From: Priapulus caudatus
Taxonomy: Eukaryota; Priapulida; Priapulimorpha; Priapulimorphida; Priapulidae
Direction of reading: 5' to 3'
Assembly (NCBI RefSeq): GCF_000485595.1
Contig: NW_014577664.1
Span: 67,606 to 131,605 of the forward strand
Length of the DNA: 64,000 nt
Position numbers and translations under genes: made by a program. The notes beneath the pieces are model-generated. The model was not told the origin of the DNA and ran no database searches. It was given only the letters and a program-made list of their open reading frames with translations. This document shows, piece by piece, positions 45,753 through 55,599 of this stretch; positions within the stretch are counted from its first letter, which is position 1; every line of letters starts with the position of its first letter.

Positions 45753-46794
45753 CGCTGCGTGCCCGCCACGCGTAAAATACACAATCTGTTCGGTGACGCT
45801 CCAAATACAGGTAGGTACACACACACGCACACATAACGCCTACTACATTCAACTCGATAGTGTACTTGAGAGGACAAGGCGCCGAATTGCTGGGGTCAAA
45901 GGTAGGTGAAGTACACAGCAGGCGAGAACTGCAGGGTAAAGCCGCGGGTCAAGGGTAGGTTAGGCACGGGGCAGGCAATAGTAGAGGCGAGACAAAGCAC
46001 GTACTGCTTTGTATAGACAACGGGCAAAGGTATGCGATGTATAAAGTATAGGTGAGGTACAAAGGCAGTAGCCGTGATCAACGGTAGGAGGTTGGGGAAC
46101 AGAGAACAAGCTGCTCAGCCTTAGTATATGAGATAAAGGGTAGCTCGATTTATGACTAGGCGCAGTAAAGAGTAGACGAGGGACAAAGACCCACAAAAGC
46201 TGCAGTGATCCCGCGCGCACGCGCCACAGGCCGCCGCCGCTGTCACTACACTGTCTGAGATTACGGTCGCTGGTGTGAGAGAGAGAGTAGCGGATCGCTT
46301 GGACAAGGGTGGCCGGTGGACAATAGAGGAGGTGCGGGCGGGAGCGGAGTCACAGCTGCCAGGGCACGCCAGAAGCAGGCGGCAAACGTGAATTCTTAAT
46401 GAGTAGGGCCTTCTGTGCTGCGGGTGACTACAGCGGACCGGACGGTTGACCAGTGTTCACTCGGCAGCTGACAAGTCGTCCAATGCTGGCGCACAGCGTC
46501 ACACATACACATCGAACACGCGGTGACAAAGACGCTCGGGCATATCATTAGCGAAACCGATCATTAGCCCGTACGCAAGACAGTAGGGGTAGCTGGCCAT
46601 TTGTCTGGACATGATAATGGGGGTGAGCTAACCATTTGTCAGCAGCCGTGCTATATTGTAGGGTGTCTGACCGACCGTTGATCCGCAACTGATAGACAAT
46701 CCAGAGGGGCTGTGCGCGCAGGACGACCGACTACCACTGCAGCCGGCGACGAAAAGAGACACGGACAGAGCATGCACCAGCTGCCGATTGACCA

Positions 46795-46865
46795 CCGGAT
46801 GTCGTGGTGCCCGGATGTCGTGGTGCCCGGATCTCGGGGTGCCCGGATGTCGGGGTGCCGGAGCA
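46795..46865. repeat. 18-bp tandem repeat
   Basis: Four units of ggatgtcgtggtgcccgg type, with g/t changes. Confidence 0.9.
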
Positions 46866-46977
46866 GAACACAGCGCTGTTAACGACCAGCAGTATAGCTT
46901 TCACGCACACGCGTACATACGCGCCCCGATCTCTGTTTCCTCTACATAATCCCGTCCGTCCGTATCATCGGCTCATG

Positions 46978-47034
46978 TAGCTCTAGAACTAGAACAGGCC
47001 TGTGGCGGAGCGAAGGGCTATAGCTCTAGAGCTA
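46978..47034. repeat. 57-bp palindrome, family B
   Basis: The outer arms read tagctctaga and its complement, with aggcctgtggcggagcgaagg inside. A half-copy occurs at 29566. Confidence 0.8.
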
Positions 47035-47114
47035 GGCTAATGTTGCGGTAACAACGGGCCCTGCGCGCACACAGAACAACAACAACACACGACCGTCGAC
47101 CAGGGGAAAAAATA

Positions 47115-47240
47115 CGTGCGTGCGTGCCTGTGTGCCTGCGGGCGTGCTTGCGTGTGTGCCTGCGTGCGTGCATGTGTGCGCGTGCGTGCGTGCCTGCATG
47201 CCTGCGTGCGGGTGTGCCTGCGGGCGTGCCTGCGTAGACC
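47115..47240. repeat. GTGCGTGCCTGC-type minisatellite
   Basis: Degenerate units of gcgtgcctgtgtgcctgcggg recur about seven times. Confidence 0.88.
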
Positions 47241-47687
47241 CGTAGAACCAACGACCCGACCCGTAGGATTATAGAACGGTAATCCATGGAAAATCCTAAT
47301 GAAATTCACACGTATATTTTTCCCTGCCGGCACACTCGTGTGTCATTGCCGATTGTAGCTTTTTTGTCAATTCCCCGAAAGAGTTTTGCTGTCGCTCTCT
47401 CATAGTCCAGCAATGCCAACCCTCTACATTTTAGTAGCGATTAATACCACGCTGAAACAATCGTGCCCCCCCCCCGTACTTCAATCAATGCCGCCCCTGC
47501 CAGCAGCGAGGCTTGACCAGCGTTGGTCTTGTTTTAGAGAGGCAAAGAATTCTGCTTAATGCAATACCATCAAATTATTCTAGACTCGCAGGCAAAGTAG
47601 AATATGTAGTCGTGAAATAGCACTATTTTCCCGTTTTTCCGTTGTACACTCTAGGTATTATCCGGCTCTTGATATATATAGATATCA

Positions 47688-47910
47688 GCATCAAGAGGAG
47701 TTTATGAAGAATTATTCGCTTCTTATACGCTCTTTATTCACATGTACATATCACGAGCACGTAGTTTACGTGCTCCTTAGCTCTAGAACTATAGCCTTCG
47801 CGCCTAGGTTATAGTTTTAGAGCTACATGCTTCTGTGCACACAGGCACTTGAAGCGTTTCAACCTGTAAACACACGCCGCCGCCATCACAGGCACTTGAA
47901 GCGTTTCATA
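47688..47910 (+). repeat. Segmental repeat, copy 1 (palindrome plus MITE end)
   Basis: This block contains the family C arm, the family B palindrome at 47779-47824 and the left part of a hAT MITE. The whole order is duplicated at 49117-49340 with about a dozen single-base differences. Confidence 0.85.
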
Positions 47911-48034
47911 ACTATATATTCACTAATATATGCGTTTATGCGTTTCCACTATACTATTTATGTGGTCAGTCGTGGCGCGCCCATGTGGCGGCGGCGTGTG
48001 TTACAGTTCTGAAACGCTTCAACGTGGCCTTGTC
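47840..48034. mobile_element. hAT-type MITE, family A, copy 3 (rearranged)
   Basis: The left end cacaggcacttgaagcg is followed by aaacacacgccgccgcc, and then a second internal cacaggcacttgaagcg occurs at 47886. The right end is a degraded form (gaaacgcttcaacgtggcct). No target duplication is clear. The doubled end suggests insertion of one copy into another or a tandem arm duplication. Confidence 0.75.
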
Positions 48035-48244
48035 TGGGCACATATTCGTTCGAAGAAGGTGCCGCGTAGTGAGTCCCGAATCCGCTGCCAGACTGATAAC
48101 GTAAAAATAGCACCACATGTTATTTACTAGTATAAGTCGAGCTCAACGAACATCTTGCCAATGATTCTATTTCTTTGGAGACTGAATCCCACGCGTTATA
48201 TTCAACAGAGTGGCTATATGCCGCAGCCGCATAACTACTGACGG

Positions 48245-48375
48245 CTGGCCGGCACGGTGTCTTCGATTTCCTCAATTCCGCGAGTGTTTATCTTCAGCGT
48301 TTATCCTCAATGTAAACAAGGTTAGGTTAGGACTGCGCGGGATTAGGAAATCGAAGCCGTGCCCCGCTGCCGGCA
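48245..48375. repeat. Imperfect inverted repeat
   Basis: ggcacggtgtcttcgatttcct pairs with the inverse-like aggaaatcgaagccgtgcc about 80 bases on. Confidence 0.6.
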
Positions 48376-49014
48376 TATAGCCAAGCGTATTATCAGCAGT
48401 TAAAAGCGTCGGGATTTCAGCGTAGAGAAGACGAGGAGAAGGTGGTGGGGGGGTGTCTCGGTCACGTCGCGTCGCCGTCACGTCAGTCAGCGTCACAGCC
48501 GTCACGTGTCGGCTGGCGTCTTTGTTTACGCGCTCAAGGTCTCTTGTGTCGTGCCGCACGTCTCCAGACAGCGCTGTTGTGTGTGTGTGTTGTGGCTGTG
48601 TGTGCGGTGGTGTGTGCGGCGTGCGTGCGATGTGTGCGCGCGCGCGCGCGACCATCTATGCTGGTGTCGGGAAGACATTCCCCGCAATGTATCGACGTCA
48701 TAGATATGGATATAGATGTACGATTACTGCGATTGACTGAGTGTCGACGCCGCAGGGGAAAAATTAATTTTTTTCCGGGGCTCTTTTTGCAAATTCCCCC
48801 CAAAATTTCGGGGGCTACTTTTTCATTTTCCAGGGCTCTTTTTCCACTTTCCAGAGCGACTTTTTTCCAGAAGCTCAGGGGTTTAAGAAAGCGGCCCGCG
48901 AGGCACGTGTGTATGGCTGTGCACATCGACGCTGCGTACGTGCTTGCTGGCAGGGGCGGCATTGATTGAAGTATGGGGGGGGGGGCACGATTGTTTTAGC
49001 GTGGTACTAATCAC

Positions 49015-49024
49015 NNNNNNNNNN
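49015..49024. other. Assembly gap (10 N)
   Basis: Ten undetermined bases lie between the two segmental-repeat copies, so their spacing and even their separateness are uncertain. Confidence 0.99.
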
Positions 49025-49116
49025 GTATATAAGGTTAGGTAGGTAATAGTATATATATAGTATATATATCAAGACGATAGATAGATCAAGATAGTAATAT
49101 ATATATATGATAGTCA

Positions 49117-49340
49117 CATCAAGAGGTATTATGAAGAATTATTCCTTCTTTATACGCTCTTTATTCACATGTACATATCACGAACACGTAGTTTACGTGC
49201 TCCTTAGCTCTAGAACTATAGCGCTTCGCGCCTAGGGTATAGTTTTAGAGCTACATGCTTCTGTGACAACAGGCACTTGAAGCGTTTCAACTGTAAACAC
49301 ACGCCGCCGCCATCACAGGCACTTGAAGCGTTTCAAACTA
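49117..49340 (+). repeat. Segmental repeat, copy 2, with partial hAT MITE
   Basis: The same order as 47688-47910: catcaagagg, the TATACGCTCTTTATTC arm, the palindrome at 49203-49255, then two MITE left ends at about 49269 and 49314. The MITE right half is absent here and TA repeats follow. Confidence 0.85.
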
Positions 49341-49856
49341 TATATATAATATATACATATATATATATAACGCGTGAACAAAGACCCGCACTCTGTCCGG
49401 GAACTAGCGCGTGGCAGTAACGGACGTGCGAGAATCGCTTACCTGTATAAGCGTACGCGGCCATTCTGAGAACCCTTTCCGGCAGGTAGTATGGGTGAGT
49501 GCCCTGCATTATGATGGGCATTTTGAATGAAACACCTGTCTTTCTCTCTCCCTCAGAGCGCGCGCTCGCTCTCTCCCTCTCTCTCTCTCTTTCGACGTTC
49601 CAATCGGGCTATGTGCACCGTTTTAGTTCATTCAGCAGTTCGAGGCTGCCGAACATAACATCACACCATCACACGCGCGCGCGCACACACACCGCACGGG
49701 AGGCGGGACAGCACTCCAGCCCCGGCGCGCGGCCGACGTTTCCTCAGTACTGCAGCGTCTGCCTTCCGACGGGCCGCCACGCAGACGTCCGGGCAACCGC
49801 CGCTCGAAAACAAAGACGAATTGACGGAGAAGTACTCGAGACTCCCGCTGCGTGCC

Positions 49857-49859
<3 letters not shown>

Positions 49860-49900
<41 letters not shown>
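49860..49900. repeat. (CT)n microsatellite
   Basis: Twenty CT units. The neighbouring 49.4-50.5 kb has no supported exon. Confidence 0.95.
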
Positions 49901-49904
<4 letters not shown>

Positions 49905-50513
49905 GCGTGTGTGTATATACGCAGCAGACCTCGACCTGAGGCGGTAAATTCCGGGACAAGGAGCGGCGAGCAGGCCAGACCCTTGAATGCCCGGGCGATG
50001 ACGCGCACAATGGGAGCTAACGCGTGCACGCGCGTGTGTATGTATATGTGTGTGCGTGTGTATGTATGTCTGTCTGTGTCCGTGTGTATAAATACCGCGC
50101 CGAGTCGGTCCCTCCACAGCTAGCACGTTAGTTCGGTCGACACGTGCGGCAGCATTCTTATCACGACTAGCTCGCACTATCAGATGATGACCCCGACTTC
50201 CCACTTGCGCGTGTATCTCTGTATATGTACTTTGCTGAACGCTTGCCGAACCACCTAGTTAGCAAGGAATCAGCGAACTCTACCTTGGGTACAGAGCTGC
50301 CTGGCTGGCTCTCTCTCTCTCGCGCACACACACACACTCTCGCTCTCCCTTTTTTATTTCTCGCTCCGTATTTGTGTCACACTCTATCTGCCTCTCTCCG
50401 GGGAACACGATGGCCGACGTTTCCACTCTCCGATGACGCACACAACTGTCGAATAACAACTGAATCTGTCAACAGATGGATGCGAGGTCTACGGGGCCGT
50501 AAACTCGGCTACG

Positions 50514-50551
<38 letters not shown>

Positions 50552-50620
50552 CGCTGCAGTAGTCTGTCAGTGAGTGCTCCTCTTCCTGCTGCTGCTGCTG
50601 CTGCTGCTGCAGAGGCGGTG
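50514..50620. repeat. Two (CTG)n trinucleotide arrays
   Basis: About 12 CTG units at 50516-50553 and about 9 at 50588-50614. On the minus strand one frame gives Gln and Ser runs within LQQRGRDPQAPPLQ. That could be coding, in the same orientation as the gene at 54 kb, but no splice sites support it. Confidence 0.85.
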
Positions 50621-51351
50621 CCTGCGGATCCCTGCCGCGCTGCTGCAGCTTCATTGACGTCAGCACTTCATTCACAAGTTTGTTCTCTCCGCGCCCGATC
50701 GATAATTACTGAGTTAACATTCCTCCCACGCCCGTAGGCGGCGGCGGTGGCAGCAGCACGGAGGATGGAGAAGAAGACGAAGCAACAGCAGCTGTGCTGT
50801 GCGGCACTGTTACCCGGCTATGATCGCAGACAGAGTAGGCGGATGGTTGGCTTCTTTCTCTATCCCGCCTGCGAAGTTACTTCACGATCGCACGGACGAG
50901 GGCGGCTGGCTCGTTGCTGCCAATTCACGCTTTACAGACGGCGGGGGTTCGCTGCACCCAGCAGAAAACTACACACACGCGCGCGCGCGGCCCGTTTATA
51001 TATAGCAACGGACGCGCCGATGTTAGGGCACGAGAAAATCCGTGGCGCTGGCGATATCGGCGTCGATCTGTTGCTGTTGTTGTTGCTGGTGCTACTGCTG
51101 CCCTAATGATCCCGTATTAGCTCCTATCGGCTGTTATCGCCGCTTAACGAAGGCAGACGGTGGACGGTGCTCGTACGCGATCGCGAACGAATGCAGGCGG
51201 GCGTATGAATGAACAATAAGGAAGTCACCAGGGCTGCGCACCGCTCAGCAAACACCCACGACATCGGGCAGGGAGGCCCGGCAGGGGCGCCGCGGTCGCT
51301 CGACTCCGAGCCGCTATCGAGCCTGTTATGTACGGCTGCGCGGATAAGTGG

Positions 51352-51412
51352 GCTGCTGCTGCTGCTGCTGCTGCTGCTGCCTCGCACTCCCACGCATTCG
51401 CCTGCTGCTGCT
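51352..51412. repeat. (CTG)n trinucleotide array
   Basis: About ten CTG units, then five more after a break. Minus-strand Ser/Gln frames are possible but unsupported. Confidence 0.88.
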
Positions 51413-51907
51413 GTAGCGACAGCCCTGAATCTTCTTATCCGATTGCAACTGATGCGCGTCCAGCACGCAGCTGGATCGGAGAAGGCGGTGGCGAAGAGAA
51501 GGAGATGAAAGAAAGAAGAATAACGAAGAGGGAATGACGCGAGCAAGCGAGCTGACAACACGTTCATATCTGCGACGGGCGCGTCATCAGAGAAGAAACA
51601 CGTAATCAACGACAACGGTCGCTCGAATGAATGAAACAGCGGGCAGTCGGCCCCTTAATTACTTAAGCATACATATATCGTTCGTCGGACATCGATAGCC
51701 GCGAACAATCTGACAAGGAATGCCCCGATAATGAATAGTCAGTGCCAAGAAGCCCGCAGACGGAGGCCGGGCGCAAATTACTAGGAGAAGATGGAATTTC
51801 CCGCATGTATGCATCCCGCGTAGTCGGGAGAAAAATACCTCAGTGCGCCGAGGGGGTTCGTTTCCGATGCAGACGCGCGCGCGCGAGGCGCAATTTGATC
51901 CGCATCC

Positions 51908-51966
51908 CCACCCTCTTCTTCCTCCTCCCCCTCCTCCTCCTCCTCCTCCTCCTCCTCCTCCTCCTC
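51908..51966. repeat. (CCT)n trinucleotide array
   Basis: A run of cctcctcct. Glu, Gly or Pro homopolymer frames follow from it. Confidence 0.95.
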
Positions 51967-52624
51967 GCCGTTCGCGAAATGCGGTGAAATCAAAATCGAT
52001 ATTCTGCCGGCAAGCGCGTATCAGTTTGCCAACTTCGAAATAGTTGCACATATAAAGCGATATAGGGAACACTCTATGTGCATCGCACGCTGGCGCACCT
52101 CGCTCGCGACGCGCACAGGCGCCAGCGTCCCGCGCTGTGTGCCTAGGTAGCCTTCAACCGAGTACGCACACAGCGAGGTATTTAAATGGCAGAAATCCGC
52201 AGCACTTTAAAACGTAGCATGATGCAATCAACGTTGTACGTTGTTTGGTTCAGTTCGTGGTGAAAAGGCGTGTTCCGTATCTGTCTTTCTGCAGCGTCAT
52301 CCCCATAATTCTGAGTCATCACTATCAATGGGAGAGAAAGGGAGGGGATGAGGAGAGGGATCTCCCCCTTTTTCTCTTTTGTTCACTTACTCACTCTCGC
52401 TACATGAGATTCCGGCCCCATCTAATAATATTAGATAATATCAGTAATATGCGATATCTAATATTACATTCTATATATATATATAGGGCCTAATATATAT
52501 AAATATACTACTTGAAAATATGCACGCTCATATTGTCCCTAGCCCCAGGCGGTGGATGTACTGACCAATTAACATATTACCTCCTATAAACAGCTACTCT
52601 AACATCAGGCCAGACCTGCCACGG

Positions 52625-52870
52625 CTAATTTGATATATTAACGCACCCTGACGGCCGACACCCACCACATCTCATAGCAACGCTTGACACGCGTGTATCA
52701 TTCACGTAACAGATGGAATCTCTCCTCGAACAAAACTGCTTTCGACATTTCTTTTGTTCAATCACTTGCTCGTTCAAATCTCGTAACTCAACCCGCTGGA
52801 GAACGTTTGGTTCATACGTGTGCGGTCGTGCAGTTCGGCGGCCGCGTTCACCAATTTTAAAATAAATAAC
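52625..52870 (-). other. Unassigned minus-strand open frame
   Basis: A frame with NVLQRVELRDLNEQVIEQKK and CRKQFCSRRDSICYVND has more ordinary protein composition than its neighbours and lies downstream of the 54-kb exon on the same strand. No family is recognised and no splice acceptor is clear. It may be chance. Confidence 0.2.
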
Positions 52871-53500
52871 GAGAGCATCGTTCGCAAGTATGGATGTTTG
52901 TGAGTGCAAATGTTTGTACGTGCGTATGTTCATAAGACTGCAGTAAAGTACAGATGTTCATAAGTACAGATGTTCATAAGTACAGATGTTCATAAGTACA
53001 GATGTTTGTAAGTACAAATGTTTGTACGTACGTATGTTTATACATACAGATGTTCACAAGTACAGATGTTTGTAAGTAAGGACGTTCATAAGTACGAACG
53101 TTTGTGAGCACGGATGTTCATAAGTCCTGATGTTCGTAAGTAAGGATGTTCATAACTATAGATAATCACTAGCAGGGATATTCGTCAATATGGATGTTCA
53201 TAAGTTTGAAAGTTCTTGAACATTGATGCTTATTCGTCTGGATGTTCTTAAGCACAGATGTTCATAGGTATGGATGTTCATAAGCACTGATGTTCATAGG
53301 TATGGATGTTCTTGAGTCCATATGTCTACTCAAAAGTACACATGTAGATGTTTAAACGTATGGATATTCATAAATATGGATGTTCGTAGGTATAGATATT
53401 CTTAAGCATGGATGTTTGTAAACTTACAAGTATGGACGTTCGTAACTACAGACATGTCGTATGTCTGGCCGTTCATGGGCATGAACGTATGTCAGTACGG
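52870..53500. repeat. Minisatellite of GATGTTCATAAGTACA units
   Basis: More than 30 degenerate units of 15-18 bases, gatgttcataagtacaga and variants with gatgtttgtaagtac, run through about 600 bases. Divergence rises to the right. Confidence 0.9.
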
Positions 53501-53639
53501 ATGTTCCTAAACGCTGGCGTTCAAGCTCCCACGTGTGACATTCATACGATGATGCGTCGTCAAATTCGGTTACCCAACCGAACATGGAATAGGTTAAGTA
53601 ACTGATTACTACTATTATTATTATTGTTGTTGCTAAGGA

Positions 53640-54003
53640 GAGAAACCTTCAGGACCATCTAGTTAGAAATTTAGATGGTCCTCCTAAATTTTAGATGGTC
53701 CTCCTAAATTTCAAATTGTTCTCTAAAAGTAATGAGGCATGCAAGCGTAAGAAAGAGATTTTACATGGAGATAAATTATTCACCTACAATGAATGTATCA
53801 AACGATACAGTAATTGTTTATTAACTTTAATAGTATATTGCAATGTGGAAACTTCAAAGAAAATTACCGTAAAATGGGACCAAAATATTCAATGGTTCGT
53901 CGGACCATTGACTTTCAAAATCTGATTATTTGATGGCCCCGGACCATCGGACCATCGCTTATTTCGACCCCTGATTATTACTATTATTATTATTATTATT
54001 ATA
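53640..54003. repeat. ATGGTCCTCC repeat and (ATT)n
   Basis: The unit taaattttagatggtcctcc occurs three times at 53660-53712. From 53885 to 53960 accattg/ggaccatcgg words recur. An (ATT)n run follows, ending at the stop codon of the next gene's frame. Confidence 0.65.
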
Positions 54004-54004
54004 A

Positions 54005-55484
54005 TTAAGTCGGCACGGCGCACTCACCCGTCATGCTTTCCTCTGTGTCGGTGCCCGTCTCCAGGCTGTCCGCTGCCTCGGCGGCGTTGAACAGCGATGA
54101 GCCCGCACTGCTGAACTCGTTCGGCGACAGCGACAGCTCCTGCCCGCCCTCGATGAGGTTCCCGTTGCCGTCCTCGCTGAAGAGGTCGCCGAAGGTCGCG
54201 TCGGTAGGGGGCGCTACGCCGGCGCCGCCGAGCAGCGCTGACGCGTCGAGCGCGCCGCCGACGACGACGGCGTCGAAGCCGCCCTCGGTGAGCACGTCGC
54301 CCTCGTAGTTGATCTGGCTGAGCATCGTGTCGCCGGACGTGTGGCGGAACCGCAGCGCGCGATCCTGCATCGCCCCGCCGCCGCCACCCGCTCTGCCCTC
54401 GCCGAACAGCGCCACCTGCGCGTCGCCGCCACCGCCCGCGTACGCCATGCCCGTGGCGGCGGTGTTCGATTTGGCAACCATCATCGTCGCGTCAGGCGGC
54501 ACGGTGGCGACCCCTGCCTGGTAGTCCTGCGCGGCGGCGGCGGCGTCCATCATGGCGGCTCCGGCGTGCGCGTGCGCCATCACCTCCTGGTAGACGCTCG
54601 CGTCGCTGTTCTGGTAGGAGAGCTGCGCGGAGAGCTCCGTCTGCTGCTGCTGCTGCTGCTGCTGCTGCATCGTCGTCATGGCGTCGCCGCCGCCGCCGCC
54701 GCCGCCGCCGCCCGGCTGCTGGCTCATGCTCACCTGGGGGAAGACGAATCGTGACTGCGAGCCGAGACTGTGCGCACTGCTGGGTGTCATCTGTCCGTGG
54801 TAGCCCGGCGACGGCGCGTGCTGCTGCTGCTGCTGCTGCTGCTGGTGGTAGCCGGGCGACATCACCTCCTCCTTCACGGGAATGTTGAACGTGAAGTGCT
54901 GATGCTTTGGCGGCTGCGGCTGCGGCGAGTAGCCCGGCGACGTCATCGGTGACGCCATCTGGTGGCCGACGGTCGGCGACGTCAGCGGCGACGCCATGCC
55001 GGAGAGGTCCTGCGTCTGGAAGCGCTGCCGGTTGTAGGCGGGCACCTCCGGATACTGGAACACGTTCGCTTGCTCGCCGCCGCCGCAGCGCGCCGACAGC
55101 TGCTCGTCGAACGACGCCTGCGCCACCTGGTGGACGGTCTCGAACGGCGACGAGGGCACCGAGTGGTGGCCGACGTCGTACGGCGACGACGTGACGGCGC
55201 GGTGCGTTTCGAACGGCGACGACGGCACCGAGTGGTGACCCTGATGCAGGTGCTGGGGGGACATCATCTGATAGCCTCTGCCGCCGCCGCCGTGGTAGTG
55301 CTTGGTGGGAGCCTGCAGGTGACTGGACAGCAGCGGGTAGTTCTGGGCCGTGTGCTGCTGACCGGGGTGTCCCCCGCCGCCGCCCCCGCCGCCACCCATC
55401 TGATCCTGATGCATCATCGGCATGTCGCCGGTCGACATGCCAGTGTTGTAGGCCATCTCAGCGGACTGGGATCTTCTACCACAT
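54005..55484 (-). CDS. Large exon of a Ser/Pro/Gln-rich transcription regulator, possibly NFAT/Rel-type
   Basis: A ~1.45 kb GC-rich frame follows an acceptor (cctcgctttcag). It ends either at a donor (ATGACGG-gtgagt, exon end 54028) or at TAA 54005-54007. The first residues are CGRRSQSAEMAYNTG. Then come repeated HHSVPSSPFET, MASPLTSP and MASPMTSP, and three SPGY motifs. A sumoylation-type VKEEVMSP, poly-Gln, poly-Gly and Ala tracts follow. The end is acidic: FGDLFSEDGNGNLIEGG and SLSPNEF. This is the build of a transactivation domain, nuclear by inference. The opening GRRSQ-x-M-x-Y resembles the last strand of the IPT fold in NFAT proteins, where a basic-RSQ segment precedes F-T-Y. That link is tentative. 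DNA-binding exons would lie above 55.5 kb but none was found. Strong codon bias to C/G third bases supports real coding. Confidence 0.75.
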
Positions 55485-55599
55485 CTGAAAGCGAGGGCGA
55501 TTTTGATGACGTTTGCTATATATAATTCGCTCGCAACTTTCAACGAATTATCTCGACGAATCATGTCAGTACGTCACTTATTCGTCTTCTTCTGTGAGT

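Larger units (their letters stand above)
47455..49003. mobile_element. 1.55 kb segment bounded by ~55-bp inverted repeats
   Basis: The left boundary reads caatcgtgccc, a C run, then gtacttcaatcaatgccgcc and cctgccagc. The right boundary is the inverse: gctggcaggggcggcattg, attgaagtat, a G run, and gggcacgattgtttt. They could be the ends of one DNA element or two opposite copies of a smaller repeat. The interior holds a hAT MITE, a palindrome and CG-rich DNA. No transposase is seen. Confidence 0.5.

Noticed and set aside
45555-45877. Poly-Asp frame resembling a calcium-binding or acidic protein
   Set aside because: It is the complement of the (ATC/GTC)n array, with equally long frames in the other phases.
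54214-55525. Plus-strand and second minus-strand frames over the 54-kb exon
   Set aside because: They are GC-rich shadows; the chosen frame has coherent motif repeats, codon bias and splice borders.
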